Shown: positions 40,601 to 48,885 of the stretch, piece after piece
How the letters are laid out: every line of letters starts with the position of its first letter
Numbering within the stretch: position 1 is the stretch's first letter
Position numbers and translations under genes: made by a program
Origin: Clostridium cibarium
GTDB lineage: Bacteria; Bacillota; Clostridia; Clostridiales; Clostridiaceae
Assembly: GCF_014836335.1 (NCBI RefSeq)
Contig: NZ_JACSRA010000016.1
Location: 29,771-93,770 of the forward strand
Reading direction: 5' to 3'
DNA: 64,000 nucleotides
Notes under the pieces: model-generated
Seen by the model: the letters and a program-made list of their open reading frames with translations, nothing else
What the model was told of the DNA's origin: nothing
Database searches by the model: none

Positions 40601-40991
40601 GGTATATATTAAGTAAGACTTCTGAGATTTCTTCTGTAGCTTTTTCAAGATTTTTAAATAATAAACATTCTCTATGGTTATTTAATTTTTCGTACAGATC
40701 AGTGATAAAGGCATTGTAACCTAGATTGAAGTCATATGAGGATAAATCTAACTCATCAATATTTTCATTTTCAACTAGGTTTTCGACTTTTAAATTTTCA
40801 AAAAGTAACCTAATACTAGTCTTTTTTGCAGTGTTCTTTTCTCCTAGAATTAAGAGAGAGCCCTTAAGGTTGTCATTGAGCTTTATAAAGAAATATTTAC
40901 ATAACTCACTTAAGTAATCATGTTGTCCTATTAATTCATTATTTAAAATTTTTTCTATATTTGATATTTTAACTTCTATATTATTATTCAT
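37638..40991 (-). CDS. Large multi-module AAA+ ATPase, SpoVK/CbbX-like
   Basis: An 1117-aa cytoplasmic protein with four AAA-like modules. (1) About 1-300: degenerate, ClpB-like, LIGQHDYL then a broken P-loop GEKNTAKKTS near 47-56. (2) About 310-560: intact, Walker A GNAGTGKT (near 355-362), Walker B GVLFIDEAYSL. (3) About 575-840: intact, GNPGTGKT (near 624-631), Walker B GILFIDEAYTL. (4) About 850-1110: degenerate, GEIGTGKKE and KILFIYCLD, losing the Walker B acidic pair. Modules 2-4 belong to the CbbX/SpoVK group, whose members remodel protein complexes; SpoVK acts in Bacillus sporulation. GAGG lies 8 bases before ATG. Confidence 0.88.
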   Translation of the reverse strand: MNNNIEVKISNIEKILNNELIGQHDYLSELCKYFFIKLNDNLKGSLLILGEKNTAKKTSIRLLFENLKVENLVENENIDELDLSSYDFNLGYNAFITDLYEKLNNHRECLLFKNLEKATEEISEVLLNIYPNTCILLNDEYVIKNKFLIKANLQDKDKINHFICHNKFFVFVSNDKDSEISKKFSNKVDQVLITRDLDSAENYEVIKIGLFKNLNKLENNFNIDISLGLPEEENILLKFLQADYTNDSSFGIDKYIKYKIYHPINNLFFENQVNTKSTLHLYVEHNKIFCKTEDGLYNLTHYSTPTFDEVCYKLNSTTGMNQLKEFLHNIHNNIKVQKIREKLGMRTARISMNMIFTGNAGTGKTNAAKITFEFLSTLGVLKKRIFKEVSKADFFSENNIDIAKRTNDIIYSALGGVLFIDEAYSLCKGEDDKIGIEIVDALLKGVEDNKDNIVVILAGYENDMEYFLSLNQGLKSRFPNKIHFEDYTPAEMYELSIKIAKSKGYRIARNVKNGLIDLFTRNQIAGKNDLGNARFVRNIIENAILDASKKYLIDNNKEIDLLERDDFNFRRNAKFDLEEKLKNIIGLEEVKNIIKSQYKLIVAEEKRKSVGVITKVQQNLNMVFIGNPGTGKTSIARLVAEMLNSIGLLKVGQLVETDRSSFVSEIPGETAKKTEKKFKEAIGGILFIDEAYTLANDSLGIEAIETLLKLIEDHSKDVIVILAGYEKEMEDFFDVNIGLRSRFPLWTNFKDYNPSELFEMSIRLIESQGFKLSKNAYGTLKKSFEEIYENADSQSGNGRMVRNYIENIIRNQSIRIAEEDISVYEMNLITSKDIESIQSISIDNKFNLDDRLKDVRLKEEAKKFLRCQYSLIKVEAKRRKAGIRTDITRNLNMIITGEIGTGKKEFLNLLSEMYYSQGIVKAKSIFEINGFEIISEINKGSKLEDILNKFLGKILFIYCLDVVLNDSRYDEIFISFLNFIEKSKNKVVLVLGCSKLDYKKLMLNNPYINMRFPVWLDFENYNKEELLNLAIHLLNTKEFTLEDGAYDSLKDLINEVYASENLILKNNLLIESLVDILIRNQSIRIYKSTMPQKDISIININDINNTKEDFLKKNFLK

Positions 40992-41125
40992 TAATAAATC
41001 CTCGCTGTATATATATTACTTTCTTAGTTTGTATAAAAAAAACACTAATATTCATTTGTGCATATTAATTTATAAAGAGACATAAAATATTTTTAACTAA
41101 TGGATTATATAGAGGAGATGGAATA

Positions 41126-41722
41126 ATGAGCAAGATATTATATATAAAAGCAAACGTTAAAGCAAATGGTGAATCAAGAACTTTTAAAGTGTCAGATAGT
41201 TTTATAGAAGAGTATAAGAAAAATAACCCTAGTGATGAAGTAATAACTTTAGATTTATATACCGAAAATATTAACTTTTTGAAACCAGATGATTTGACTA
41301 AAATTTTTGGACCTAAAGATGAAAATAGTAAAAGTGATCCTATTTTAAAATATGCATATCAGTTTGCGGAAGCTGATAAATATGTAATAGCAGCGCCAAT
41401 GTGGAATCTAAGTTTTCCAGCAATATTAAAAGCTTATATTGATTATATAAGTATTGTAGGTATAACTTTTAAATATACAGAAAATGGACCAGTAGGACTT
41501 TTAAAAAATAAAAAAGCTGCACATATAGTAGCAAGAGGCGGTGAGTATGGTAATGCTCCATATGAAATGGGGGATAGATATTTAAGGACGATATTGGGCT
41601 TCTTTGGAATTCAAGATATAGAGACAATAGCAATTGAAAATCTTGATATAGTAGGAGCAGATGTTGAAGGAAAAGTAAATGAGGGAAAAGAAAAAGCTAA
41701 AAAAATTGTACAAAACTTTTAA
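41126..41722 (+). CDS. FMN-dependent NADH-azoreductase-like flavodoxin-fold reductase
   Basis: A 198-aa cytoplasmic flavoprotein of the AzoR/NQO family, reducing azo dyes and quinones with NADH. Visible are the FMN phosphate loop (KANVKANGESRTF), the APMWNLSFPAILKAYIDYI core and RGGEYGNAPYEMGDRYLRT near the flavin ring. GAGGAGATGG lies ahead of ATG. A close paralogue follows 74 bases later, with a hairpin between them. It likely detoxifies quinones or nitro compounds. Confidence 0.9.
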   Translation: MSKILYIKANVKANGESRTFKVSDSFIEEYKKNNPSDEVITLDLYTENINFLKPDDLTKIFGPKDENSKSDPILKYAYQFAEADKYVIAAPMWNLSFPAILKAYIDYISIVGITFKYTENGPVGLLKNKKAAHIVARGGEYGNAPYEMGDRYLRTILGFFGIQDIETIAIENLDIVGADVEGKVNEGKEKAKKIVQNF

Positions 41723-41730
41723 TTTATATT

Positions 41731-41759
41731 TTAAGGAAAGTCATTTTGGCTTTCCTTAA
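41731..41759 (+). terminator. Hairpin between the tandem azoreductase genes
   Basis: A perfect 10-base stem (41731-41740 with 41750-41759) starts 8 bases after the first stop. The T tract is weak, so it may only partly terminate. Nearly the same hairpin follows the second gene. Confidence 0.55.
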
Positions 41760-41796
41760 TTCACATTTAGAACAAAATATACAAGGAGATGAAAAG

Positions 41797-42393
41797 ATGA
41801 GCAAGGTATTATATATAAAAGCCAATATAAAAGAAAGTGGGGAATCGAGAACTTTTAGAGTATCAGATTGTTTTATGAAAGAATATAAAAAAAATAATCC
41901 TGATGATGAAATAACTACATTAGATTTGTATAAGGAAAAGATTGAGTTTTTAAAACCAATTGAACTAAAAGAAATTTTTGAATCTAAAGATGAAGAGAGT
42001 AACAAGAAACCTATTTTAAGTTTTGCATATGAATTTGCAGGAGCAGACAAGTATGTAATAGCAGCACCAATGTGGAATTTGAGTATTCCAGCAATTTTAA
42101 AAGCTTATATAGATTACATAAGTGTTGTAGGTATAACTTTTAAATATACAGAAGATGGACCAGTGGGACTTTTAAAAAATAAAAAAGCTGTACATATAAC
42201 TACAAGAGGTGGGGGATACAATAATACAAATTATGAAATGGGAGACAGATATATTAGAACAATACTAAGCTTCTTTGGAATTGAGGATATACAGACAATA
42301 GCTGCTGAAAATTTAGATATTTTAGGAGTAGATGTTGAGAAGAATGTTAATGAAGGAATTGATAAGGCTAGAATTATTGCTCAAAGCTTTTAA
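41797..42393 (+). CDS. FMN-dependent NADH-azoreductase-like flavodoxin-fold reductase (tandem paralogue)
   Basis: A 198-aa paralogue of the gene before it, of identical length and, judged by eye, roughly three quarters identical. The same APMWNLSIPAILKAYIDYI and RGGGYNNTNYEMGDRYIRT blocks are present. The start is placed at ATG 41797 behind AAGGAG; the frame is open further up to a TTG at 41746, but that would cross the hairpin between the genes. It probably arose by tandem duplication that included the downstream hairpin. Confidence 0.9.
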   Translation: MSKVLYIKANIKESGESRTFRVSDCFMKEYKKNNPDDEITTLDLYKEKIEFLKPIELKEIFESKDEESNKKPILSFAYEFAGADKYVIAAPMWNLSIPAILKAYIDYISVVGITFKYTEDGPVGLLKNKKAVHITTRGGGYNNTNYEMGDRYIRTILSFFGIEDIQTIAAENLDILGVDVEKNVNEGIDKARIIAQSF

Positions 42394-42406
42394 TGAAGAA
42401 TACATG

Positions 42407-42438
42407 ACTTAAGGAAAGTAATTTTTCTTTCCTTAAGT
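42407..42438 (+). terminator. Terminator hairpin after the second azoreductase gene
   Basis: A perfect 12-base stem (42407-42418 with 42427-42438) with an 8-base T-rich loop. It shares TTAAGGAAAG/CTTTCCTTAA with the hairpin after the first copy. Confidence 0.65.
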
Positions 42439-42624
42439 TTAACTAAGTAAATGTTTCAGTAACTAAATTTGCAAAGATTAAATTAGAATATATTTCTGAA
42501 TGATAGGTTAATGATATATGTTTATCCTAATTTTGTAAGAGAGTATATTCTATGATATACTTAAAACAATGTGTAATATATGTTTAGTGAATAATAGTGC
42601 TATATAAGTAAAGGGGTAGGGGCT

Positions 42625-43641
42625 ATGGAAGAAAAAAGATTTGCAGTATTAATAGATGCTGATAATGTTTCCTCAAAATATATTAAAAATATATTAGATG
42701 AAATATCTAATTATGGGATAGCAACATATAAGAGAATTTATGGGGATTGGACAAGTAAAAACGCAGCAGGATGGAAAGAGGTGTTACTTGAAAATTCAAT
42801 CTCTCCAATTCAACAATATAGCTATACTACAGGGAAAAATGCTACAGATTCGGCTATGATAATTGATGCTATGGATATACTATATTCTAATAGTGTAGAA
42901 GGTTTTTGCATTGTATCAAGTGACAGTGATTTTACAAAACTTGCAGTACGGCTTAGAGAATCAGGAATGATAGTAATTGGAATGGGTGAAGAAAAAACGC
43001 CAAAACCTTTTAGTGTAGCTTGTAATATATTTAAATATCTTGATATATTATCAGAAGTTGAAGAACAAGATACTATAGAAAATAGTGCTGTAAAATCTAA
43101 AGAAGATAAAGAAAAAGATGAAAACAATAAACTTGAAATAAAAGCTAAAGAAGCTAAGACTATGACTGATATTAAAATTATAGAAGAATCAATAATTAAG
43201 ATTATAACGGAAAATGGAAATGAATTAAAAGGAATGGATATGGGAGAGTTAGGAAGTAGACTTGTTAAAAGATATCCTGATTTTGATGTTAGAAATTATG
43301 GTTATAGCAAATTATCAAAATTTATAACAAGTTTTAATTCATTAGATTTAGAAACAGAACTGAATAATTTAACTGTACGAGTAAAAACAAATGATGTGAA
43401 TTTAAAAACAATTGAAAATACAGTTATTAAGATTATAAAAGAAAATGGAGAGAAAGGCATTAATATGGGAGAACTAAATCAAAAATTAGTTGAAAATTAT
43501 CCGAATTTTAATGTCAGAAATTATGGTTATTCAAAGTTTTCAAAGTTAATAAATGAATTAAATGAGGTAACTATAAAAAGTAAAGGAAGAAACGGGTGTG
43601 CTAAAACTGTCACTTTGCTAAAAAATGTTTTGAAGAAATAA
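42625..43641 (+). CDS. NYN-domain putative RNase with two OST-HTH/LOTUS domains
   Basis: A 338-aa protein. Residues about 1-140 form a NYN (LabA/DUF88-like) PIN-type nuclease domain with the acidic residues expected to bind metal: FAVLIDADN near residue 10, TDSAMIIDAMD near 75 and SSDSDF near 98. Then a charged linker (about 145-180) and two LOTUS domains (about 185-245 and 258-325), each with the MGELxxxLVxxYPxFxVRNYGYSKxSKxI core. LOTUS domains bind structured RNA, so RNA cleavage or turnover is likely. Strongly purine-rich RBS region before ATG; monocistronic with its own terminator. Confidence 0.9.
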   Translation: MEEKRFAVLIDADNVSSKYIKNILDEISNYGIATYKRIYGDWTSKNAAGWKEVLLENSISPIQQYSYTTGKNATDSAMIIDAMDILYSNSVEGFCIVSSDSDFTKLAVRLRESGMIVIGMGEEKTPKPFSVACNIFKYLDILSEVEEQDTIENSAVKSKEDKEKDENNKLEIKAKEAKTMTDIKIIEESIIKIITENGNELKGMDMGELGSRLVKRYPDFDVRNYGYSKLSKFITSFNSLDLETELNNLTVRVKTNDVNLKTIENTVIKIIKENGEKGINMGELNQKLVENYPNFNVRNYGYSKFSKLINELNEVTIKSKGRNGCAKTVTLLKNVLKK

Positions 43642-43677
43642 GGTAAAGTCAAGAGTGATTCTTGGCTTTACTTTATT
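43641..43677 (+). terminator. Terminator of the NYN-LOTUS gene
   Basis: A 13-base stem (43641-43653 with 43661-43673, two wobble pairs) with a 7-base loop starts at the stop codon and is followed by a T-rich tail. Confidence 0.6.
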
Positions 43678-43757
43678 GGAGAATCTTAGTTTTTATATAG
43701 AAATTGTAGAATAAAAGTAAGTAATAAGGTTTAACATGAACTCTTTAAAATATAAAA

Positions 43758-44687
43758 TTACCATCTATGAATAATATTGGGTTTTGTAAATATCTTATCA
43801 AGTGTCTTTATAAAAGGAATAATAGAGTTAAAATCAAGAGCTCTATGGTCAAAGGCAAGGCACATTGGGAGAGTTTTTCTTATACCAATTTCTTTAATGC
43901 CATTTTCTTTTGTAAATATTCCTGCTTTTTCTTGAATAGAACTTATTCCAATAGCAAACACTTGTGGCGGTATAATTTCCAGTAAAGAAAAAAATCCTTT
44001 TTGTTCTTTATATAAAGAACCTATATTGGATACTGTCACTGTAGCAGATAAAATATTTTTTTCTGTTAAACGATCTTTCTCTGGAATATTGTAATAGTTT
44101 TGTTTTTCTAATCCTTTAAGACAACTAGCTTTATGTTGACTAAATTTTGAAGATAAAATACGTCCTAAAATACTAAAGTTCAGTTTCCTTATTTCATTGA
44201 TGGTATCAGTGCAAGCTGCTTTATATAACATTTCATTTATATTTGTATTTTTAATTTTTTTTGATAAGCTAAGAATAGAGTTGGAGATATCATTTAAGGA
44301 CATTTTTTCAGTATTTAATATGGTTGGTGTTATCATTTTTTCATCAGGGAGGAGCCAAGGAATAGCTATGTTAATCGCATCTAAAATATAAAGAGTTCCT
44401 TCAGATTTCTTAGAATTATATTCTACATAAGAATTTAAATCAGGGGCTAATAGCAGACCTTCTATAATAGTTTTAATCATTATTGTGTTGAAGGTAATTT
44501 TATGATTTGATTTTATTTTGTTTTTACTCAGTTTTAAAAATTCTTCGTAAAAATTGGTTATGTCAGGCTCATAGATATAAGTAACATGTGGAACGGTTTT
44601 CCAAGAGGTTGATGTCATATGTGATACTACCTTTCTTTGTAGATCAAATTTTTTTGTAGCTTTTATTTTTATGTTTTTATAGTTCAT
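43758..44687 (-). CDS. Stand-alone 2-oxoacid dehydrogenase E2-like acyltransferase domain
   Basis: A 309-aa protein made only of the catalytic (CAT-like) domain of E2 acyltransferases: there is no lipoyl domain and no E1/E3-binding domain. The active-site region reads AFDHRALDF, keeping the His and Asp of the HxxxDG motif but replacing the last Gly with Phe. The trimer-forming block SNIGSLYKEQKGF is present. No E1, E3 or lipoylation gene is nearby. It may transfer acyl groups from free CoA or be a diverged chloramphenicol-acetyltransferase-like enzyme. The acceptor is unknown. Confidence 0.78.
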   Translation of the reverse strand: MNYKNIKIKATKKFDLQRKVVSHMTSTSWKTVPHVTYIYEPDITNFYEEFLKLSKNKIKSNHKITFNTIMIKTIIEGLLLAPDLNSYVEYNSKKSEGTLYILDAINIAIPWLLPDEKMITPTILNTEKMSLNDISNSILSLSKKIKNTNINEMLYKAACTDTINEIRKLNFSILGRILSSKFSQHKASCLKGLEKQNYYNIPEKDRLTEKNILSATVTVSNIGSLYKEQKGFFSLLEIIPPQVFAIGISSIQEKAGIFTKENGIKEIGIRKTLPMCLAFDHRALDFNSIIPFIKTLDKIFTKPNIIHRW

Positions 44688-45000
44688 AATTTTTCTCCCT
44701 GTAACTTATATTTATAACTATAATAAAGATTAATTTGTATAATTTTATGCAACATTTAAAGTAATAGAAGTATCTAATAAGTATAAAATTCAAACTGACT
44801 TTAATAAAAAGATATTATTTAAGTAAAAAAGATAATCCTAAAATAGGAAGGTTAAACATAAATTTTAACGAGAGTAGATTTAATTGTAAATTTAGTGCAC
44901 TTAATAAAGTAGAATTCACAAAGAATAGGAATTAAAATACCTTTTTGTGATATAATTACAATATGGTGTAAAATAAAGTATTATTTAAGGAGGTATAGAG
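44688..45000. other. Divergent intergenic region between E2-like and ASCH genes
   Basis: A gene-free AT-rich stretch. An extended -10 box, TGATATAAT (44948-44956), lies about 45 bases before the ASCH gene with no good -35, and AAGGAGG at 44988-44994 serves that gene. Nothing else was recognised. Confidence 0.45.
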
Positions 45001-45459
45001 ATGGATCATTTAGTATATTGTAATGGAAAATCAAAAGTTTTAGAAAAAATTTTAAGTGGTACAAAGACAATGATTATTAGAGGGGCAGCAGATAGAAAGT
45101 TACCGTATGGAAGAGTATTCGAGGGAGAAACTCTTTACTTTATAAAAAATAGAGGATATGGTTTAATTGAAGGAAAGGCTACTGTAAAAAGTGTATTTAA
45201 TTCTGAAAAAATTACAGAAGATGAATCGAAAAAACTAATAAGTGAAAATATGAGTAAGTTGGATTTATCTGAACTTCAAGTTCAACGTTGGGTTGGTAAA
45301 AACTATATTTGCTTAGTTGAGATAGAAGATGTTGAAAAAGTGGAAATGCATTTAAAATTTAAATACCAGAAAACTATGGAAGATTGGGTCATCATTGAAA
45401 ACGTTTCATCTGTAGTGGAAAATCCAAATGAAAGATATAACAGTTTAAAGTATAAGTAA
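45001..45459 (+). CDS. ASCH/PUA-like domain protein
   Basis: A 152-aa protein whose first half fits the ASCH fold: EKILSGTKTMIIRG has the GxKxxxxR motif, followed by a beta-rich barrel (GETLYFIKNRGYGLIEGKATV). ASCH proteins are thought to bind RNA or modified nucleotides, some acting as small hydrolases. It has no partner gene in the same direction. AAGGAGG lies 6 bases before ATG. The fold call is moderate, the function unknown. Confidence 0.72.
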   Translation: MDHLVYCNGKSKVLEKILSGTKTMIIRGAADRKLPYGRVFEGETLYFIKNRGYGLIEGKATVKSVFNSEKITEDESKKLISENMSKLDLSELQVQRWVGKNYICLVEIEDVEKVEMHLKFKYQKTMEDWVIIENVSSVVENPNERYNSLKYK

Positions 45460-45511
45460 TAACTTAAAGACTTTTCTTTCATATTTTTATATTAGTATAA
45501 ATTTGTACTAT

Positions 45512-45553
45512 AAGCATAGAAATCAAGCTTTAAAAAGATTTCTGTGCTTTTTA
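45512..45553 (+). terminator. Terminator of the ASCH gene
   Basis: A 13-base stem (45512-45524 with 45537-45549, one mismatch) with a 12-base loop is followed by TTTT. Confidence 0.75.
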
Positions 45554-45581
45554 AAAAATAATTTATATATACTGTATTTAC

Positions 45582-45615
45582 AAAAAAGTGGACTATAGAT
45601 ATTATCTATAGTCCA
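45582..45615 (-). terminator. Terminator of the chemoreceptor gene
   Basis: A 12-base perfect stem (45589-45600 with 45604-45615) is followed on the minus strand by a T run (45582-45587), about 20 bases past the stop. Confidence 0.8.
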
Positions 45616-45634
45616 AAATTAGAAAATAAATTTG

Positions 45635-47605
45635 CTATTCAGTTTTGAATTTATTGATTAGTGATTTTAGATTTACTGCCATTTCTCCAAGACCTTGTGC
45701 TGATGCCGTCATTTCTTCAATGGAAGCTACTTGTTCTTCAGTAGCAGCAGATATTCCTTGAATTTCACCATTTACTTTTTCTGAAAGGCTAACCATAGCA
45801 TCTAAGTTATTAGAGATAGCTTCTTCTTCTTTAGCCACGGAAGTTATAGAAACTGTTACTTCTTCCATATTAGTTGATATATTTTGAATAGCTTTAAAGA
45901 TTTGTTCAAAATATTCATTAGTTTCTTTTATAACTTTTGATCCACCTTTAACATCATCTATTCCTTTATTCATTACCACAGTTACATTCTCTGTTTCTTT
46001 TTGAATTCCATCAATTATTTCACTAACTTGTCCAGCTGCTTCACCAGATTGTTCAGCTAGCTTACGAACTTCATCCGCAACAACTGCAAAGCCTTTTCCT
46101 TGTTCTCCAGCACGGGCTGCTTCGATGGCAGCATTTAGCGCTAAAAGGTTAGTCTGTTCTGATATTCCTTTAATTACTTCAGTAATTTGGCCAATTGCTT
46201 TTGTGTGTTCATTCAATTTGCCTATTACAAGTGCAGTTTCGTTTACTGAGCTTTGTATACCATCAATGCTAGAATTTACCTTAACTAAAGCCTTGCTTCC
46301 CATCTCTGAATAATTAGAAGCATCCTTTACTGCACTTGATACAGCAGTGGATTTCTTATTTATATCATCCACAGCATTATCTAGGTTCCTCATATTTGAA
46401 CTTATCTTATTTATGCTTAGGTTAACTTGCTCTGTTCCGTCTGCTATTTCATTAGAATTTTCAGCTGTGCTTGTAGATGCCATAGCTTGCTGTTCACAAA
46501 CACTTATCATTTCAGTAGAAGCTTCTGAAACATTTGAAGAATAACTTTTTATACTATTTACCATTTCATTCAGATTGCTTACCATCTTTTCAAAGGCTTT
46601 ACTCAATTCACCTATTTCATCCTTTGAAGATATATCAAGTTTATTTATATTTAAGTTTCCGTCTGCAACATTATTAGCGGCAGATAAAAGCAATTTAATT
46701 GGAGCTACTGAACGGCCTGATAAAATAAATACAATAGCACAAACAATTACTAATATGATTAGTCCGATTGCAGCTGTTAAAATAGATGATTGTACACTTT
46801 TTTCAATAGCTACTTTTTTAGAGATTTCTGCACATACTAACCAACCAGTTTTCTTGTCTTGAACAAAGCTTATAAGCTTTTTTTCACCATCTACTAGTAT
46901 TTCTTCAGATCCACTATTTCCAGATAAACCATTTTTCACGTATTCATAATTGCTTAAGTCTTTACGTTCATCTAATGTTTTAAATGTTTCTGTAGGATGA
47001 GCTAACATTTTTCCTTCTTTATCTAAAACATAAACAGTAACATTATCAGTAGAAAGATTTTTTACAAAGTTATCTAAGTTTGTAAGATTAATTGTTCCTT
47101 GTATTACGCCTGTGATATTTCCATTTTCTTTATCCATTATTGGTGTGGCTAAAACGGTGATAGGCTTTCCAGTATTTTTAGCTATAAGAATTTCTGAAAT
47201 AACTTCTTCGTCACCTTTAATAGCTGATTTGAAAAAGCTACGATCAGAGATATTGGAAGTTGCCTCGTTATCAGATCTTACAAGTTGATTTCCATCTACT
47301 TTGGAAACAACAATGCTAGATATATTTGGATAAACATTTTTTGCTTCAACAAGAATTGGTTTGATCTTTTCAGAATCCATTGTACGAATAAGTGGATTTT
47401 TTGATAAAACTCTAATTCCTGTGAGATTTTCATTTGCTAAGTTTTTTATTTCTGCTTGGACTATTTCTGCTTTTTTTAAATTCTCTGCCATAGCGTTTTC
47501 TGTTGAACTATTTTGAGAAAAAGAAAAACTAATAGAAATAAAAATTGCTAATGGTAAAGAACTTGCTAACAATAGAATTAATGTTAGCTTTTTTCTAATG
47601 TTCAT
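45635..47605 (-). CDS. Methyl-accepting chemotaxis protein with dCache sensor
   Basis: A 656-aa chemoreceptor. Order: membrane segment (about 7-28), extracellular dCache/PAS-like sensor (about 35-270), second membrane segment (about 275-300), HAMP (about 305-355), and a long signalling coiled coil with the conserved hairpin tip [16 protein letters not shown] that contacts CheA and CheW. The C-terminus lacks a CheR-tethering pentapeptide. The start is placed at ATG 47605 with GGGAGG upstream; the frame runs to a TTG at 47626 that lies before that RBS. A sigma-D-like promoter is at 47652-47678, linking it to the motility regulon. Confidence 0.94.
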   Translation of the reverse strand: MNIRKKLTLILLLASSLPLAIFISISFSFSQNSSTENAMAENLKKAEIVQAEIKNLANENLTGIRVLSKNPLIRTMDSEKIKPILVEAKNVYPNISSIVVSKVDGNQLVRSDNEATSNISDRSFFKSAIKGDEEVISEILIAKNTGKPITVLATPIMDKENGNITGVIQGTINLTNLDNFVKNLSTDNVTVYVLDKEGKMLAHPTETFKTLDERKDLSNYEYVKNGLSGNSGSEEILVDGEKKLISFVQDKKTGWLVCAEISKKVAIEKSVQSSILTAAIGLIILVIVCAIVFILSGRSVAPIKLLLSAANNVADGNLNINKLDISSKDEIGELSKAFEKMVSNLNEMVNSIKSYSSNVSEASTEMISVCEQQAMASTSTAENSNEIADGTEQVNLSINKISSNMRNLDNAVDDINKKSTAVSSAVKDASNYSEMGSKALVKVNSSIDGIQSSVNETALVIGKLNEHTKAIGQITEVIKGISEQTNLLALNAAIEAARAGEQGKGFAVVADEVRKLAEQSGEAAGQVSEIIDGIQKETENVTVVMNKGIDDVKGGSKVIKETNEYFEQIFKAIQNISTNMEEVTVSITSVAKEEEAISNNLDAMVSLSEKVNGEIQGISAATEEQVASIEEMTASAQGLGEMAVNLKSLINKFKTE

Positions 47606-47651
47606 ATATGTACCTCCCTTAATCAATAAGTATAATTACCCTTATATATAA

Positions 47652-47678
47652 TAATCGACCTAAATTGACTTCTCTTTA
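47652..47678 (-). promoter_or_regulatory. Sigma-D (flagellar) type promoter of the chemoreceptor gene
   Basis: On the minus strand TAAA, a 15-base spacer and GTCGATTA match the sigma-D/FliA pattern TAAA-N15-GCCGATAT. It lies about 47 bases before the start. The other chemoreceptor gene has the same arrangement. Confidence 0.6.
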
Positions 47679-47755
47679 TAAAATAAGGATATTTATTTAT
47701 AATAAGTTATTAACAGTGTTGGAGATAGATTGAAAAGTTTTTTTGGAAAATAGTG

Positions 47756-47786
47756 TTGACCTTGACGCCGTGTACTACTTTATACT
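47756..47786 (+). promoter_or_regulatory. MerR-type promoter with 19-base spacer
   Basis: TTGACC (47756-47761) and TATACT (47781-47786) are separated by 19 bases, the overlong spacing that MerR regulators correct. A partial dyad (CCTTGACG, then the TACTACTTTATA region) fills the spacer. It drives the MerR gene itself, so autoregulation is likely. Confidence 0.6.
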
Positions 47787-47810
47787 TTATAATAAGGATG
47801 GAGGGTAAGT

Positions 47811-48797
47811 ATGGAACTTATAACAATTAGTGAAGTATCAAAAAATTTTAACGTGTCTACTAGAACACTTAGATATTATGAAGAAATAGGGCTTTTAAAA
47901 AGTACTAAAAAAGAGGGTTACGCTTATAGAGTGTACGAAGAAAAGGCAATTCTACGATTGCAGCAAATAATAATTTTAAGAAAATTGAATATTTCCCTAA
48001 AAGAAATCTCTAGCATTTTAAATAATGAGAATATTATTAATACTATTGAAATATTTAAGAAAAATGCTAATGAGTTGACAGATAAAATAAATTCCCTTTT
48101 AGTTATAAAGGAAATATTAAATAATCTTATTGAAAAAATTGAAGAAAGTCAAAATATTCAAATTAACTTAGATGTATTAAAGGATAATTCCGTACTTAAT
48201 ATGATTGACTCCTTATCCTTATCAAATTTTATTTTTAAGGAGGAAAAGTCATTGGAATATTTAAACAAAGCAGCAAAAACTTTAGAGATTCTTAAAGATG
48301 TTAGGATTATTCATTTACCATCATTCACAGTTGCATCAAGTCACTATATTGGAGAAAATCCAGAAGATAATGCAGGTGAACAATTAAAAAAGTTTATAAA
48401 AGAGAGTGATTTATATAGTATAAAATCAGATGCTCGTGTATTTGGATTTAATAATCCATGTCCAACTAAAAATGAAGTATATTATGGATATGAATTTTGG
48501 GTTACTATTCCAGAGAATATGGAGGTGCCTAAGCCACTTGAGAAAAAGCATTTAAATGGAGGTTTATATGCAGCGCATATGATAAGTTTCGGTAATTTTC
48601 ACGAATGGGAATGGTTAAGTAATTGGGTCTATAAAGATAATTCTAAGTATGAAGCAAATTGTCTTAAGGATAATGGTGAGAAAATGGGTGGATTACTTGA
48701 AGAACATTTGAATTATGTATATTATGTGAATTCTAAGTGGCCAAAAAGTGATGAACAACAGATAGATTTATTGTTTCCAATAAAGAGGAAAGGTTAG
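47811..48797 (+). CDS. MerR family regulator with GyrI-like ligand-binding domain
   Basis: A 328-aa transcription factor. Residues about 3-70 are a MerR winged helix (ITISEVSKNFNVSTRTLRYY, then EIGLLKS and YRVYEE), about 75-125 a dimerising coiled coil, and about 160-325 a GyrI/SOUL-like effector domain as in BltR/TipA-type multidrug sensors (FGFNNPCPTKNEVYYGYEFW). It binds small hydrophobic or cationic ligands and switches promoters with a 19-base spacer. GGAGGGTAAGT precedes ATG. The targets could include the small gene and MFS operon downstream, which is inference. Confidence 0.9.
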   Translation: MELITISEVSKNFNVSTRTLRYYEEIGLLKSTKKEGYAYRVYEEKAILRLQQIIILRKLNISLKEISSILNNENIINTIEIFKKNANELTDKINSLLVIKEILNNLIEKIEESQNIQINLDVLKDNSVLNMIDSLSLSNFIFKEEKSLEYLNKAAKTLEILKDVRIIHLPSFTVASSHYIGENPEDNAGEQLKKFIKESDLYSIKSDARVFGFNNPCPTKNEVYYGYEFWVTIPENMEVPKPLEKKHLNGGLYAAHMISFGNFHEWEWLSNWVYKDNSKYEANCLKDNGEKMGGLLEEHLNYVYYVNSKWPKSDEQQIDLLFPIKRKG

Positions 48798-48825
48798 TAG
48801 ATAATTTTTAATTTTAGGTAAATTA

Positions 48826-48854
48826 TTGCATGTCATGGAAATATAATGTATAAT
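48826..48854 (+). promoter_or_regulatory. Sigma-A promoter of the 48-residue peptide gene
   Basis: TTGCAT (48826-48831), a 17-base spacer and a consensus TATAAT (48849-48854) lie 31 bases before the small gene's start. Confidence 0.6.
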
Positions 48855-48885
48855 GAACCTAATTATTATTAAAGGAGGGTAGATC

